Notes under the pieces: model-generated | What the model saw: the letters and a program-made list of their open reading frames with translations, nothing else | Database searches by the model: none | What the model was told of the DNA's origin: nothing | Part shown: positions 44,000 through 55,164 of the stretch, in pieces | How the letters are laid out: the number at the start of each line of letters is the position of its first letter | How positions within the stretch are numbered: the first letter of the stretch is position 1 | Assembly (NCBI GenBank): GCA_036924085.1 | Contig: JAVGWX010000009.1 | Coordinates: 66,003,436-66,067,435, forward strand | Direction: 5' to 3' | Length of the DNA: 64,000 nucleotides | Source: Ariolimax columbianus | Lineage: Eukaryota > Mollusca > Gastropoda > Stylommatophora > Arionidae | Program-made: the position numbers and the translations under genes

Positions 44000-44345
44000 T
44001 TGATAACCCATTCCTCAGCGTAGCTGCGGATCCCAACTTCGTCTCTTGGGCCACGCAAGTCCAGTGCATGGTAATCCATTCTCCAGAGGGGTCTCAGATG
44101 TAGCTGTATGCAGCAAAGATGTATGACCAACGCATCTGAAGTCTTCCCTGTCGCTTCTTTTTACCTCGAGTGTAACTGATTGTTGTCGCCGTGCTCCATC
44201 GACCATGTGTATGTGACCTGCCCATGTCTGCTTTGCCTTGTCTGCATGGATTACCGCATCGTTCACAAAGGACAATCGTAGTATCTCGGGATTGTTGAGC
44301 TTTTGCATACGTTGGTTCTGGAGAATGATTCAGACCACTCTCCAT
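44000..44345 (-). pseudogene. LINE C-terminal relic
   Basis: Minus-strand frames give NDAVIHADKAKQTWAGHIHM and, one frame over, TRGKKKRQGRLQMRWS. This is the W-x-GH-x-x-R / RGKKRRxGRPxxRW C-terminal region of LINE RTs with a frameshift between. The rest is decayed. It abuts the 52-bp array. Confidence 0.6.
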
Positions 44346-44362
44346 TTCTGCTCCAGTAATTT

Positions 44363-44690
44363 TGTGAGTGTCTATGTCTCACATAGCAGGAGGCGCAGTG
44401 GAATGGAAGAGAGAGGCTCGTGTCTATGTCTCACATAGCAGGAGGCGCAGTGGAATAGAAGAGAGAGGCTCGTGTCTATGTCTCACATAGCAGGAGGCGC
44501 AGTGGAATGGAAGAGAGAGGCTCGTGTCTATGTCTCACATAGCAGGGGGCGCAGTGGAATGGAAGAGAGAGGCTCGTGTCTATGTCTCACATAGCAGGAG
44601 GCGCAGTGGAATGGAAGAGAGAGGCTCGTGTCTATGTCTCACATAGCGAGGCGCAGTGGAAAGGAAGCGAGAGGCTCGTAGGTTTTAATT
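44363..44690. repeat. 52-bp tandem array, about 6 copies
   Basis: Unit GTGTCTATGTCTCACATAGC+AGGAGGCGCAGTGGAATGGA+AGAGAGAGGCTC, nearly identical copies, the last one shortened and diverged. 52 is not a multiple of 3 and no frame stays open. Confidence 0.93.
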
Positions 44691-44944
44691 GTGGCAACCG
44701 TCCAGGTCCCTGTTAATGGACGAGACGGCTGCCCAGTTCGTGCGATGACATCTTAACTCAGGTTCCACGTTATTCTCCAGATTGAGGGTGGGGAGGGGGG
44801 CGCTCCAGATAGATGTGCTCATTGACATCCTCTAATTGCACCCCCTATCCCCCCACCCTCACCCACCCCCACCCCCCCCCCCTCCACAGGAAAACTGGAT
44901 CACAATTGTTTGGGTTCAAGACATCAATCTCCAGTTCCGATTTT

Positions 44945-45628
44945 CTGCTCTCACATCGAGTAGCTGCACCATTTGGTTGGCTACTCTAACATCGAGTAGC
45001 TGCATCATTTGATTGGCTACTCTAACATCGAGTAGCTGCATCATTTGGTTGGCTACTCTCACATCGAGTAGCTGCATCATTTGGTTGGCTACTCTCACAT
45101 CGAGTAGCTGCATCATTTGGTTCGCTACTCTTACATCGAGTAGCTGCATCATTTGGTTGGCTACTCTCACATCGAGTAGCTGCACCATTTGGTTGGCTAC
45201 TCTAACATCGAGTAGCTGCATCATTTGATTGGCTACTCTAACATCGAGTAGCTGCATCATTTGGTTGGCTACTCTCACATCGAGTAGCTGCATCATTTGG
45301 TTGGCTACTCTCACATCGAGTAGCTGCATCATTTGGTTCGCTACTCTCACATCGAGTAGCTGCATCATTTGGTTCGCTACTCTCACATCGAGTAGCTGCA
45401 TCATTTGGTTCGCTACTCTTACATCGACTAGCTGCATCATTCGGTTGGCTGCTCTCACATCGAGTAGCTGCATCATTTGGTTGGCTGCTCTCACATCGAG
45501 TAGCTGCATCATTTGGTTGGCTGCTCTCACATCGAGTAGCTGCATCATCTGGTTGGCTGCTCTCACATCGACTAGCTGCATCATTTGGTTGGCTGCTCTC
45601 CCATCGAGTAGCTGCATCATTTAGTTGG
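44945..45628. repeat. 36-bp tandem array, 19 copies
   Basis: Unit ACTCTCACATCGAGTAGCTG+CATCATTTGGTTGGCT. Frames are open on both strands (minus MMQLLDVRVANQ, plus ATLTSSSCIIWL) because 36 is a multiple of 3. Variants GCTGCTCTCAC cluster at the right end. Flanks show no recognisable protein. Confidence 0.95.
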
Positions 45629-46199
45629 CATCGGCTGCTGACTCTCTAATGCATATTGCTGTACATTACTCGTCTCGCCACGAGGAAGGTCATCTTTCAA
45701 AAGGATAACGTAGACTAGAGAGCACGTGGTTTTCCATTGTATGCTTTAAATTTTGAATTCGGAGTCATAATGTTGAACCCAGGTCTCATCTGCCGTCCCC
45801 GTGGTCTTCAAAATATTTTGTGGCAGATTTGTATTTAGCAACTGTGCACTGCAATTCATTCTCACTGGTTTCTGCTCACGTACCAGAAGACACAGAACCC
45901 AGCGGACATTCACTTCTTCATGTTCAGTTTGTTGCGTAAAATGTTACTATTGTGCGTTCATAAATACGTGTCGATCTTGAACATAACATATTTTCAATTA
46001 TGAAATATAAAAGGATTAAATGACATAAGTCGAACCCAGAGAAAAGGACTATGCGCGTCCTGGATATTAACATAAATGTCATTCTGTCGCTGGACATGGT
46101 AGTGCGTCTACAAATTACTCAGGAGACCAAGGAATAACAAATATTGTGATAGCTTTCACAAAGATATTTTATTAAACAAGAATTTTATAAAATGTTGAA
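45629..46199. other. Intergenic, nothing recognised
   Basis: No supported feature. Confidence 0.35.
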
Positions 46200-47395
46200 T
46201 TATAGAGAGCCATTGACGATAAAGAAATTGAAAGTCTCACTGAGAAAGATCAACAATATTGATATCTCTAAAATTACATTGTACAAAGATATAGCTGTTA
46301 ATAACTTCACATTCCAGAAGCAAACAGGCCGTAGAAGTATCATTTGTTAAGCCTCACCTGGTAGCTATTAGAAGTAAGTATTTTAAAGGAAATTTGAGAA
46401 ATGCATAAAGAAAATTACGATATTGTGTAAATAGATGAAACATGGACAAATGCGCATCATACTGATAAAAAAGAAGTCCAATCGGTTTATGGAAATATAA
46501 AGAAAATTACACGAAACGGTAAACGCCAGCAATTGAGTACAGTCCATACAGGTAGCAAATACCACGGATTGTTAACGTAGGGCGAACTCATGTTTGTTTA
46601 AACTCTATTGACAATCAAGGCTGTTGTTTAGAGATGAATGTCCACATATTTGGAGAGTGGATTGACGAAAATTCTCCTACCATTAGTTGAAAAACCCTCC
46701 TGAACAAAGCGTCCTATCATGATGCAGTGCCACTGAAAAAGAAGACTTGGACATCATTAAATGCAAAGGACGAATGCAACTTTGGCCAAAAAGAAACATA
46801 TTCAATTTAGGGTAATGCATCTCAAACCTGAATTGTTATTACTTGTATAGAATGCATACAGGGCCAAAACGGTTGACATTGACAAAGTAATTCAGGAGCA
46901 TAATCATAGAAGTTCAAGAGTGTCACCGTACCATTCTCACTTAAATTCTATGGGGGGCGGCGTGGGCTAATGGTCAAGTGGCACGGCTCACAAACCGAAG
47001 ATGCTGGGTTCGATCCCCAGTACAGCACCGGCCGTTACCCAGACGAAGAAAACCGTTAGACAATGCAGGAGGAAGCAGACTCTTACATAAAATGCATGCT
47101 GAAGTCGACAGGCGCAAAATAAAATCCACAGTGCAACGCACACCGCCATGGGAATTAGAGAAATAAGACGAAAAATCTAATTCTATAGAATTAGTTTGGG
47201 CAATACTTAAAAGACAAATAGCATGTGACAACAAAACCTTTTAAACTGTCAGATGTATAAAAAATGGAATGTGATGCCCTCTGAGACATTGACAAACAAT
47301 TCTGAATGAAATGTGAGGACCTTGTAATGAATGAGCAAGTTGATCTTCAGTCAATTTGAGTCATTTGACTCTGAATAGATTAAGTGCATTCTTCG
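46200..47395 (+). pseudogene. DDE transposase relic (IS630-Tc1-mariner-like), disrupted by SINE-A
   Basis: Plus-strand frames, frequently shifted, give KITLYKDIAVNNFTFQKQTG (helix-turn-helix-like N-terminal region, about 46258-46320), then NYDIV*IDETWTNAHHTDKK (first catalytic D at 46434-46436; a stop replaces the usual residue before IDE), EVQSVYGNIKKITRNGKRQQ, STVHTGSKYHGLL, LLNKASYHDAVPLKKK (second catalytic region; the usual D before NASYH reads N here), VIQEHNH and SPYHSHLNSI. SINE-A then intervenes and the frame resumes NSIELVWAILKRQIACDNKT (third catalytic residue E at 47188-47190). This is the DDE_3-type order with a PYH..LNPIELVW signature. No clear terminal inverted repeats found. 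Confidence 0.85.
46952..47178 (+). mobile_element. SINE-A insertion in the transposase relic, 8-bp TSD
   Basis: 227-bp copy: box-A-like TGGGCTAATGG (46964-46974), box B GGTTCGATCC (47007-47016), GCAGGAGGAAGCAGAC, ATGCATGCTGAAGTCGACAG, GCGCAAAATAAAA, GCACACCGCC and a weak A-rich end. AATTCTAT flanks it (46944-46951 and 47179-47186). Removing the SINE and one repeat restores the transposase reading from HSHL to NSIELVW, which proves the junctions. Confidence 0.93.
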
Positions 47396-48189
47396 TATGT
47401 GTATATTAAATCAAAACATGGCATGAAGAAATACATGTTTAAACCTATAAAGCTTTAAACAAAATATTTTATTAAAAAGTAACACTGATACAAAAACACA
47501 AAGATTAGACATACAAGTATTTTCAACGAGCTGCTCTTAATAGAAATTCATGTGTAATGAACACTAATGTATATTTATAAAAATACATGTTTAATGAACA
47601 CTAATGTACATTTATAAAAAATACATGATTTACTCAACCCCTTGTGACAAATGAGGATACCTATGTAGCTCACAGTCAACTATATAATTAACGGAAGTGC
47701 TGTAAAATGGGTTTTGTGTGTATAAACGATAAATATGAGTATCATTGAAATAACAAAGAAAACATCTGTTCTGGTAGATCAGTGCAGGTCTATATAGAAT
47801 TTTTTCCATAACACGGTTAGAATCATAATGAAAATAGGGACGCATGCAAACATTCCATTTAATAACATGAATTATTGAGATAATACAGAAATGCCAACGG
47901 AACGAACTACTGAGCGCACTATAATTGTAGTTTTACTCAGATTGTCTGCGCAGTCTAGCCATGACCTACTCCAGATCTAAACTACAGATAGCCATGGTCT
48001 ATCCCAGTAGCTGTCATTTTTAGATCCTTGTCAATGATATGCTTCACTCTTGTTGCATTTCCATTTCTGGATTCTGATGCAGGTCCTCCATATCTTGGCA
48101 GATCAGCTGAAATTGAATTGTCTACACCAGTGTTTTACAAACTCATTCAAAGAACATGAATCCTGAGACTGCTTAAGTCTCCATGAGTT
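47396..48189. other. Intergenic, nothing recognised
   Basis: AT-rich. A 46-bp direct duplication (AATGAACACTAATGTAYATT, then TATAAAAA) is visible at about 47553-47630. Confidence 0.4.
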
Positions 48190-48425
48190 TCTATGTTGGT
48201 GTCTTTGTTCTTATAACATCAAAAATTGCATGACAAGTCTGGCTTCTAGCATCAAGAATTGAATGACAAGTCTGGCTTTTAACATCAAGAATTGAATGAC
48301 AAGTCTGGCTTCTAACATCAAGAATTGAATGACAAGTCTGGCTTCTAACATCAAGAATTGAATGACAAGTCTGGCTTCTATCATCAAGAATTGAATGACA
48401 AGTCTGGCTTCTAACTCATCCACTC
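48190..48425. repeat. 33-bp tandem array, about 7 copies
   Basis: Unit TTCTAACATCAAGAATTGAA+TGACAAGTCTGGC, reading EARLVIQFLML on the minus strand, preceded there by CATCNRVDEL. The array probably grew from a coiled-coil-like segment of that frame, but no gene is recognised. Confidence 0.92.
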
Positions 48426-49084
48426 TGTTGCACGTAGCACATCTGAGGAACAACGTGTTGCAGAAAAGAATTCACAGGTCCAGTACAAATACGAAAACAC
48501 TTTAAAGAGCTAGGTTTTTAACTTGGTATTGCTTCTCCTTCCTGGTCAGGGTAAAGACTTATACATTGCCCCTCGTATATTAGTTGTTCATCACAAGCGA
48601 TGATCACGACATCATCAAATGGTTTTGGCTTTATGATGTAACTTTTACTGAATTTGGATTATATGGAGAGGGAGGGGGGGGGGGGGGGAACTGCGCTAGT
48701 CGTCAACCTCACTCTCTGGTCCCGAGTTACCTTGAGCCAGTGGCAAGACATATGTCGAGTCGACTGGAGGTAACTCAAGATGCAGACACTCTGGTCCCAC
48801 CTCCCTTGAGACCAGGGGTCGCTTTATATTCTCGATCGCCCACAGTTTTCGTTCATCGCTTTCAGAGGTAAGTGTCTTACAACTTGATCAGAACGACCCA
48901 TCACCCTTGCATACCGATTAAGTCTCTAACACTTCACTCCCGATGAGAGGCTAATTCTCTTAAAGGACTTCCTGTACCTTAGACGAAACATTAGAGCACT
49001 ATACATCTCTAAACGTCCGTGTACGAAGATAAATATTAAAACGATTTCGCAACAGTTGTTTCTTCAACAGATATAAGACTCGTA
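48426..49084. other. Intergenic, nothing recognised
   Basis: A 95-codon frame at 48584-48871 crosses a poly-G run (about 48671-48689) and shows no known domain. Confidence 0.35.
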
Positions 49085-49480
49085 GTTAATGATAGTACTT
49101 ACTTACTTTGCGTGCCCAATCTCCACGTCATATAGAGTTCATCCGGTGTTCAGTGACTTGAATTGCTTGTCATCTGTCTTCAGTGTGTCGCTCTCATCAC
49201 ATGTATCTGGAAGGTTGAGACACATCAGATGATCTGGATCGTGTACCGCTTTGAAGTTAAATGTATCTGAGTGGTCTGCCATCTGAGAGACTCCATCTCT
49301 TCATGTTCTTCCTACATCATGATACCCTAGTCTGGAGTCTATTTATTGTCTTCCAAAGTGAGTAGGGTAAGTGATGTCCCGTGGAAGGTTCTTCCTGATG
49401 TTCGATCTCTGGGTCATCATTTCGTGCCATAATTCAGTGCGACAACTTTAAGGGCTTGACCGTATGGGCTTTGTTGATTT
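49085..49480 (-). pseudogene. LINE C-terminal relic (Cys-rich end) with AAGT tail
   Basis: Minus-strand LPYSLWKTINRLQTRVSWCR then KNMKRWSLSD match the LPRKxWxxLNRLRTGxGRC..MxxWGLSD region near the end of many RNase H-type LINE proteins. Frame-shifted remains CLNLPDTCDES and KSLNTG follow. It ends GCACGCAAAGTAAGTAAGTA (tail at plus-strand about 49090-49108). Confidence 0.6.
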
Positions 49481-49494
49481 AAGGAAAATATATC

Positions 49495-50385
49495 TGAATC
49501 CTGGGAATTATGAGTGAGGCACTTGGAGGTCACGTTGGTCCTGTCAAGATAGGGGGTCCTAAGATTACCAACCTTTGTTTTGCAGATGATATCCACGGGT
49601 TGGCGGGTTCAGAAGCAGAACTCTAGGAATAGGTCAGAAGACTCGATTAAACAGCTCTTGACTATGGTATGGAGATAAACGCTGGAAATACAAAATGTAT
49701 AACCAACAACGCCAAGGGCTTCAACAGCAGGATAAAAGCTAATAGTCAGGAATTCGAAGTGATTGACCGTTTTAAATATCTAGGGTCGATTGTCAGTGAT
49801 GAAGGATCAAAATGTGAGGTGTTGGCCAGAATAGCACAGACAACAGCGGCGCTTGCACGGCTAAACAACATCTGGCAAGATAAACGGTTAGCACTATGCA
49901 CGAAAATCAGATTAATGCGTACACTGGTCCTGTCAATATTCCTCTATGCTTGTTAGACATGGACAGTTAGAGCTGCCCTTTAACGTAGGATTTATGTTTT
50001 GGAGTTGAGATGTTTCCGAAGACTTTTAAATGTCACGTACAACGATCAAGTTACAAATGAAGAAATACGAGATAAAATTACAACAGCAATAGGGCCTTTT
50101 AAAGACCTCTTGGCAACTGTCAAAAGAAATACACTCGCTTGGTACGGTCACATATTGAGATCAAATGGTCTTGTAAATACGATCCTGCACGGAAAGGTGC
50201 ATGGCAGACGACGAAGAGGCCGTCCCAAAAAGAGATGGGAGGACAAAATAAAAGAATGGACCAATCTACGACCAGAAGAGTCACAGGCAGCGGCCGCTGA
50301 CAGAGAAGGGTGGCGTGATATTGTGAGGATATCTTCATGTGTGCCCCAACGACTTCACCGGTTACGGGATGACCTGACCTGACAT
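49495..50385 (+). pseudogene. RTE-like LINE relic: RT motif C to C-terminus
   Basis: Plus strand: EALGGHVGPVKIGGPKITN followed by LCFADDIHGLAGSEAEL (motif C with both aspartates, about 49573-49625), DYGMEINAGNTKCITNN, then VIDRFKYLGSIVSDEGSKCE (49760-49820), ALARLNNIWQDKRLALCTKI, LMRTLVLSIFLYAC, then after a stop LELRCFRRLLNVTYNDQVTN, LAWYGHILRSNGLVNTILHG and RRRRGRPKKRWEDKIKEWT, ending ...LRDDLT at 50380. Five in-frame stops (three just after FADD, two after LYAC) but little frameshifting, so decay is moderate. 5'-truncated just before motif C. Confidence 0.9.
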
Positions 50386-50429
50386 GATGTCTGAATTTGA
50401 GTCTTGTGATCTGCTCCCGGTGTCCAAAC

Positions 50430-51345
50430 ATTGGGTATCTAGGATCGTTCTCCTTTTCCTCTCGTTCAATGTCAGCGTCCGTACTTCTTCTAATAGCGGG
50501 TGGAGGTACGCCAATTATAGAGGATATTTTAGCAGTAAGAGTGAGTTTTAGGCATCCTTACACTATCCTGCCGGCCTCGTTTATTCCTATATCAACGAGC
50601 TTTGCGTCGGCAGTTTCTCCAGACTGGCGTAACAAATTCCTCAGCTGATAGGCACAGGTTGAGTGCTGATATTAGATTGATAGATGGCAGTGCTTCCCTT
50701 GATGTGTTAATCAATTTTCGGAAAATGTTGTTTCTTGCGTGTATCTTGCGCTTTGTTTCATGGCAGTGTTGTCAAAAGTAAGACAGCTTACGGCCTAGAG
50801 TGACGCCCAAATATTTGGGAGCCGTGCAGTGTTTGAACATGGCATTGCCACCTAATCTGTAGTTTTCTGTTTGTTTCTTTGTTTTTGAGGGGGTACACTC
50901 AAACTTGGGTTTTGTCGAAGTTTGCTTTGAGGTAATTCTGCTGATAGTACTTTGCAATCGCATTCAAGAGAGCTTGACAGTTTACTTGTAACCTCTACAA
51001 AACCATTTCACTGGGCATCAATTGCTGTCATCGGCGTATATGAATTTCCTTGTGATTGTGTCCATTTTGCCACTGGCAAAAGGTAGCCTAGGCTCTGTGA
51101 GTGAGGTTGACAAAAGGCGCAGTTTCTTCCTCACTTTAATCCAAATCACCGCGTAAGTCACCCATTTCAGCGGACACAGCAAGAGATACGACTGTCCATA
51201 CGGCTGAACAAAGAGAGTGGTCTTCATCACTTGTGATGGACAACTATTACGTGTCCATGAGTTGATGGTCAGTATAAATATTGTACAACATAGGAGCTAG
51301 AACACTTCCCTGTGCGTTGATGATAGTTAGAACAAGTATTCATAT
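50430..51345 (-). pseudogene. LINE RT relic, motif B to post-YLG region
   Basis: Minus strand: GSVLAPMLYNIYT (motif B remnant, about 51280-51330), RKFIYADDSN (motif C, about 51018-51048), STISRITSKQTSTKPKFECT, then TAPKYLGVTLGRKLSYF (50772-50825), ARNNIFRKLINTS, SALNLCLSAEE..TPVWRN (about 50590-50650), IVGCLKLT and IGVPPPAIRR (about 50490-50520). The spacing YADD - KYLGVTLDR - VTPVWR fits a LINE RT different from its neighbours. Frameshifts and stops throughout. Confidence 0.75.
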
Positions 51346-51429
51346 TTTAGTTCATTTTGTTCTTTAGTGTTTTAAAAAAAGGAACCATCATTGTTTTAAA
51401 ATCGGCTAGTAAACTTCTTCTTCTTCTTC

Positions 51430-53300
51430 TTATTCTTCTTCTTCGTACGCTGTCAGACGTCAACCTTTATTTTTTATAAAAAAGCAGCGGTCATCATGAG
51501 GCTGTCGACACTGCCATACAGCTTGTCTAGTGTTGCCACTGGTGATGGCCACATCTGCTTTCCCCGATCCTCGTATGTCGGGCAGTTTTGCAGCAGATGT
51601 TCAGCGGTCATTTTCCCAGTACCGCATGTGCATTCGTCAGAGCATCTGTAAACAGGACTATATGGCTTTCATTTCTTTTGCATGTCATCATTTCTTCTAC
51701 TGCAGCCCCCAGTGCCTCTGCCTCCGCTCTGAAATTGCTTGAGTATTTTCCAGTTGCCACTGACAGTGTTGTTTTTCTACCATTTGGTAGGCTCAGGAAT
51801 ACCCCTGCCCCTCCGTTCCGTGTTGTGTTTGTTACAGAGCCGTCGGTGTATGCATGGGTCATGACCATGGTTGGGTAGTTTTTCGTTATGTACCTCAGGA
51901 TTATGTCTCTTCTTTCTTTTTCATTCTAGCTGTTCTTGTTTCCAATACCTGGTATATTTTCTACCACCTCTGGAAATATATGCTGCCTCCAAGTAGGTTT
52001 GCGTACAGTAGGGATGGGTTTTGGTGTTGTTAGTGCGTTCATAGGGTCTTCGTTCATCTTTGTTTTGACTATTTCTGCAAAGTTTCTCCGCTTTAGTTTC
52101 CCATTTCCACAATTATTTTGTCTCTTATGCATTGGATGGTCTGTCAGTCTTCTGAGTTTCTCTGCTTGCTGCTGGGTTCTGCAGTCTCTTCTGTCAGTCA
52201 TGGATTGCAGATTTGTAATCTTTTCCAGCTCTACAATTGGCGTTGACTGCATGCCTCCTGTTATAGCTCTCATGGCTTGGTTTTGGAGTTTGCTAATTTT
52301 GTCAAAGTTCGTCTTTGCTGCTGTTGTCCATGCCGCAATGCCATACTCGAGAAATGGTCTCACTCTTCCAGTGTACAGTTTCTTTAGTATACTTTCGTCT
52401 GCTCCTCAGCTTGTGCCAGCAAGTTTCCTCATGATTTCCATTTTTTCTCTGGCTGTCATTCGGTTTCTCTCTATCTGACTTTTCCATGTCATGCGCCGAT
52501 CAAATGCGACTCCCAGGTAGTTTGAGTTGTTGTTTGGCCGCAGATATTTGCCGTTAAGACTTATTTTGGTGTTTTGGGGTTTTTTTTAAAGCGAGAATAT
52601 CGTACATGTCGTTTTTTCCTCATTCATTTTGACCAGCCATGAGTTCGCCAACTCATCCAGCGATGTTAGGGCCTGCTGCATCCGATTACTTGCTATGGTG
52701 AGATTCTTTTCAGAGGCCCACATAGCCAGATCGTCTGCAAACATGGTGCTGTGGACTCTTCTTGGTATATTCTCTGCGATGTTATTTATATACTCCAGGA
52801 AGAGTGTGGGTGACAGTACTCCTTCTTGGGGTACTCCCTGCTCAAGTGTCACCTTTTCGCTCATCTGCCCTTATACTTGAACTCTGGCTGTTCTGTTTTT
52901 GAGGTAGTGGCTGATCCATCTGTATATTTTCCCACAAACTTCACTTCTTCATAGCTTGACTTTAAGTCTCTCTTTCCAGACCTTGTCAAATGCCTTTTCT
53001 AAATCCACTCAAACCTCTACTGTGTGTTTTTTCTCCTGGTAAGCATCCTCTATTTCCTGTTCTTTAAGAGTGATCTGATCCTCAGTGGCTCTGTGCGGTC
53101 TAAAGCCTGCTTGCTGTGGAATTAGTATGTTTTTCTTCCAGATGCCACATCAGTCTGGTGTTTATCATACGCTCCATCAGTTTTCTTACGCAGCTCAGTA
53201 GACTGAAAGGCCTGTATCCATTTGGATCAGTTCTATCTTTTTTTTTCTTTGGTACTGGTATAAGTACAGCGTCTTTCCATGCCTGAGGTGCAATTCCCCT
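51430..53300 (-). pseudogene. LINE-J RT palm to C-terminus, frameshifted, internal deletion
   Basis: RT motif A VDLEKAFDKVW (about 52980-53012, a TGA just upstream), LEQGVPQEGVLSPTLFLEYI and MFADDLAMW (52586-52864), a break in a poly-A/T run near 52585, then QAMRAITGGMQSTPIVELE and LTDHPMHKRQNN (51926-52363). RNase H start YTDGSV and FRAEAEALGAA follow (51650-51868). After HIVLFTDAL the sequence jumps to the GKMTAEHLLQNC tail: about 395 bp present in copy 1 are missing, including the GNEEAD catalytic segment. Dead copy. Confidence 0.88.
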
Positions 53301-54545
53301 TTACCAGCTTTGGTTCAGGACTGATAGTAACTTTCTCTTTGCTGTTTGGCCCAACCCCATCAGCATTTCGTTTGTTACGCCATCTTTTCCGGGCGATTTC
53401 TTTTTCTTTAGAGTTCTCATGGCCTCTTCCATTTCATTCATTGTTAGTTTTGCCATAATGTGCTCCTCTGGTGCCATATTGATGTTGTCGTGCCTATTTT
53501 GTTCTTCATTAATGTATGTGTGCCTATTTGTAGGAACATCAATGTGGTTTGCTCTGACATAATGTTCTATAAAGGCGTTTGCTGCCTTTTTTCCAGTGTG
53601 CATGATGGTAATTTGTTTGTTTGATGGGGTTTCGTCGTTCATGGCTCTGACTAACTTCCATAGTTTGTTCCCATCGTTATCTAAATTGAGGCTTTCGGTT
53701 TTGTTTTTCCAGCTGTCTCTTGTTATTTGGTTTAGTGTACTTTTGTATTTCGCCGTGGTGGCTTTGAGGGCGATATTTGCCTCCATATATTGTTCTCTCT
53801 CTGCTATGTTCCTAGCATTTGAGACTTCGTCTTCCGCTTTCTGCCATTCATCATTCCAATATGGCTTGTAGTTTTTCCTTGCCCCTCTTGGGATGGTTTC
53901 GGTGGCTGTCTGCATTATTACTTTGTTTAGGCTTTCCACCATGGGTTTCATGTTGTTATTCCGTGTGTTGATGGTTTCGCACAGCCCATCTGTCAGGATT
54001 GCAAATCTGTCCCAGTCGGCTCGTTTATAGTTACAACGTGGGAGCGGTTTTGTTTCCTGTGGGCCTACTTCCATATCAACTTCTAGCCTAATTGGCCTGT
54101 GGTCGCTACCTGTCAATTTGTTGAGCACCTGGCGGTCTATTATGTGGTGAATATCCACCGTGGAAAAGGCCAAGTCTGGAGTAGAGGTGGTATGCCATGT
54201 TCTAGAATAGAAGCTAGGGCTATCCTTCGGCCTATTGATAAGATAGAGATTTGTGTCTATCTCCCAGTCTTCCACTTCCTCACCTCTGTTGTCTGTGTCC
54301 GAGTATCCCCATCTCTCCGAGTGGCTGTTGAAGTCTCCAACTACTATGCAGCTGGAGTCCTTGACTTCCATACTCGAGAGCGACAGGTATTTGTTTGGTG
54401 GGCCGTACAGGTTGAAGATGCGAATCTTCGTTTCTTGGGTCATTATGTCGACTCCTACAATTTCTGCTTGTCCGGTGTGATTGACAGCTACCGCGCTATT
54501 CGGTATGCAGTTACGAGTCAGTATCAGAACCCTCCTTTGTGACCT
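53301..54545 (-). pseudogene. LINE-J endonuclease and RT N-terminal part
   Basis: The frame is open from the truncated edge: VLILTRNCIPNSAVAVNHTG, then IRIFNLYGPPNKYL, SSCIVVGDFNSHSERWGYSD (GDFNSHS is the Mg-binding loop of the apurinic-type endonuclease), TSTPDLAFSTVD and KLTGSDHRPIRLEVD (catalytic SDH). A linker with YKPYWNDEWQKAEDEVSNAR, then the RT N-terminal signature MRTLKKKKSPGKDGVTNEML. The frame stops at 53301, after LNQSW, where RT should continue with PxxWK. The endonuclease motifs look intact. Usual ORF2 start and any ORF1 are absent. Confidence 0.92.
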
Positions 54546-54577
54546 TCTCTATCAAGGCTAGTAAACAAATTCTGAAT

Positions 54578-55012
54578 ATGCTACCCTCTCTGAGACTGGC
54601 CAAGTACATTGGTGATTATACTAACCTCTCTGAGACTGACCAAGTACATTAGTGATTATACTAACCTCTCTGAGACTGGCCAAGTACATTAGTGATTATA
54701 CTAACCTCTCTGAGACTGGTCAAGTACATTAGTGATTATACTAACCACTCTGAGACTTGCCAAGTACATTAGTGATTATACTAACCTCTATGAGACTGGC
54801 CAAGTACATTGGTGATTATACTAACCTCTCTGAGACTGACCAAGTACATTGGTGATTATACTAACCTCTCTGAGACTGGCCAAGTACATTGGTGATTATA
54901 CTAACCTCTCTGAGACTGGCGAAGTACATTAGTGATTATACTAACCTCTCTGAGACTGGCCAAGTACATTAGTGATTATACTAACCTTTCTGAGACTGGC
55001 CAAGTACATTGG
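54578..55012. repeat. 40-bp tandem array, 11 copies
   Basis: Unit CAAGTACATTAGTGATTATA+CTAACCTCTCTGAGACTGGC. Begins a few bases from the TSD of LINE-J copy 3. Confidence 0.95.
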
Positions 55013-55032
55013 GGATGTTTCTCTGGGGAGTA

Positions 55033-55130
55033 TTACTATCTGGTTTGTGTTACTAGCTGGTTTGTGTTACTAACTGGTTTGTGTTGCTAACTGGTTTCGG
55101 TTACTAATTCGTTTGTGTTACTATTTGAGT
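55033..55130. repeat. 18-bp tandem repeats
   Basis: About 5 units of GGTTTGTGTTACTAACT with variants. Confidence 0.8.
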
Positions 55131-55164
55131 GAGTTTTGCTACTTTGGAATGTGTTATTTTATTT

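Larger units (their letters stand above)
51415..54555 (-). mobile_element. LINE-J copy 3, 3.1 kb, EN-RT-RNase H, with 11-bp TSD
   Basis: A perfect 11-bp repeat GGCTAGTAAAC flanks it at 51404-51414 and 54556-54566. The 3' end is the (GAA)n tail with TACG (plus-strand 51415-51443). It is the longest LINE-J copy and the only one with the endonuclease. It is truncated slightly inside the endonuclease N-terminus. It inserted next to what is now a 40-bp array (54578-55012). Compared with copy 1 it lacks about 395 bp between RNase H and the Cys/His tail. Confidence 0.93.

Noticed and set aside
46952..47020. Functional tRNA gene
   Set aside because: A and B boxes are present, but acceptor and anticodon stems do not pair and the sequence continues into the SINE-A body found in three copies.
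48190..48470. Host gene with a coiled-coil repeat (CATCNRVDELEARL...)
   Set aside because: Frame is only 80 codons, mostly the 33-bp array, with no splice context or homologous domain that I can support.
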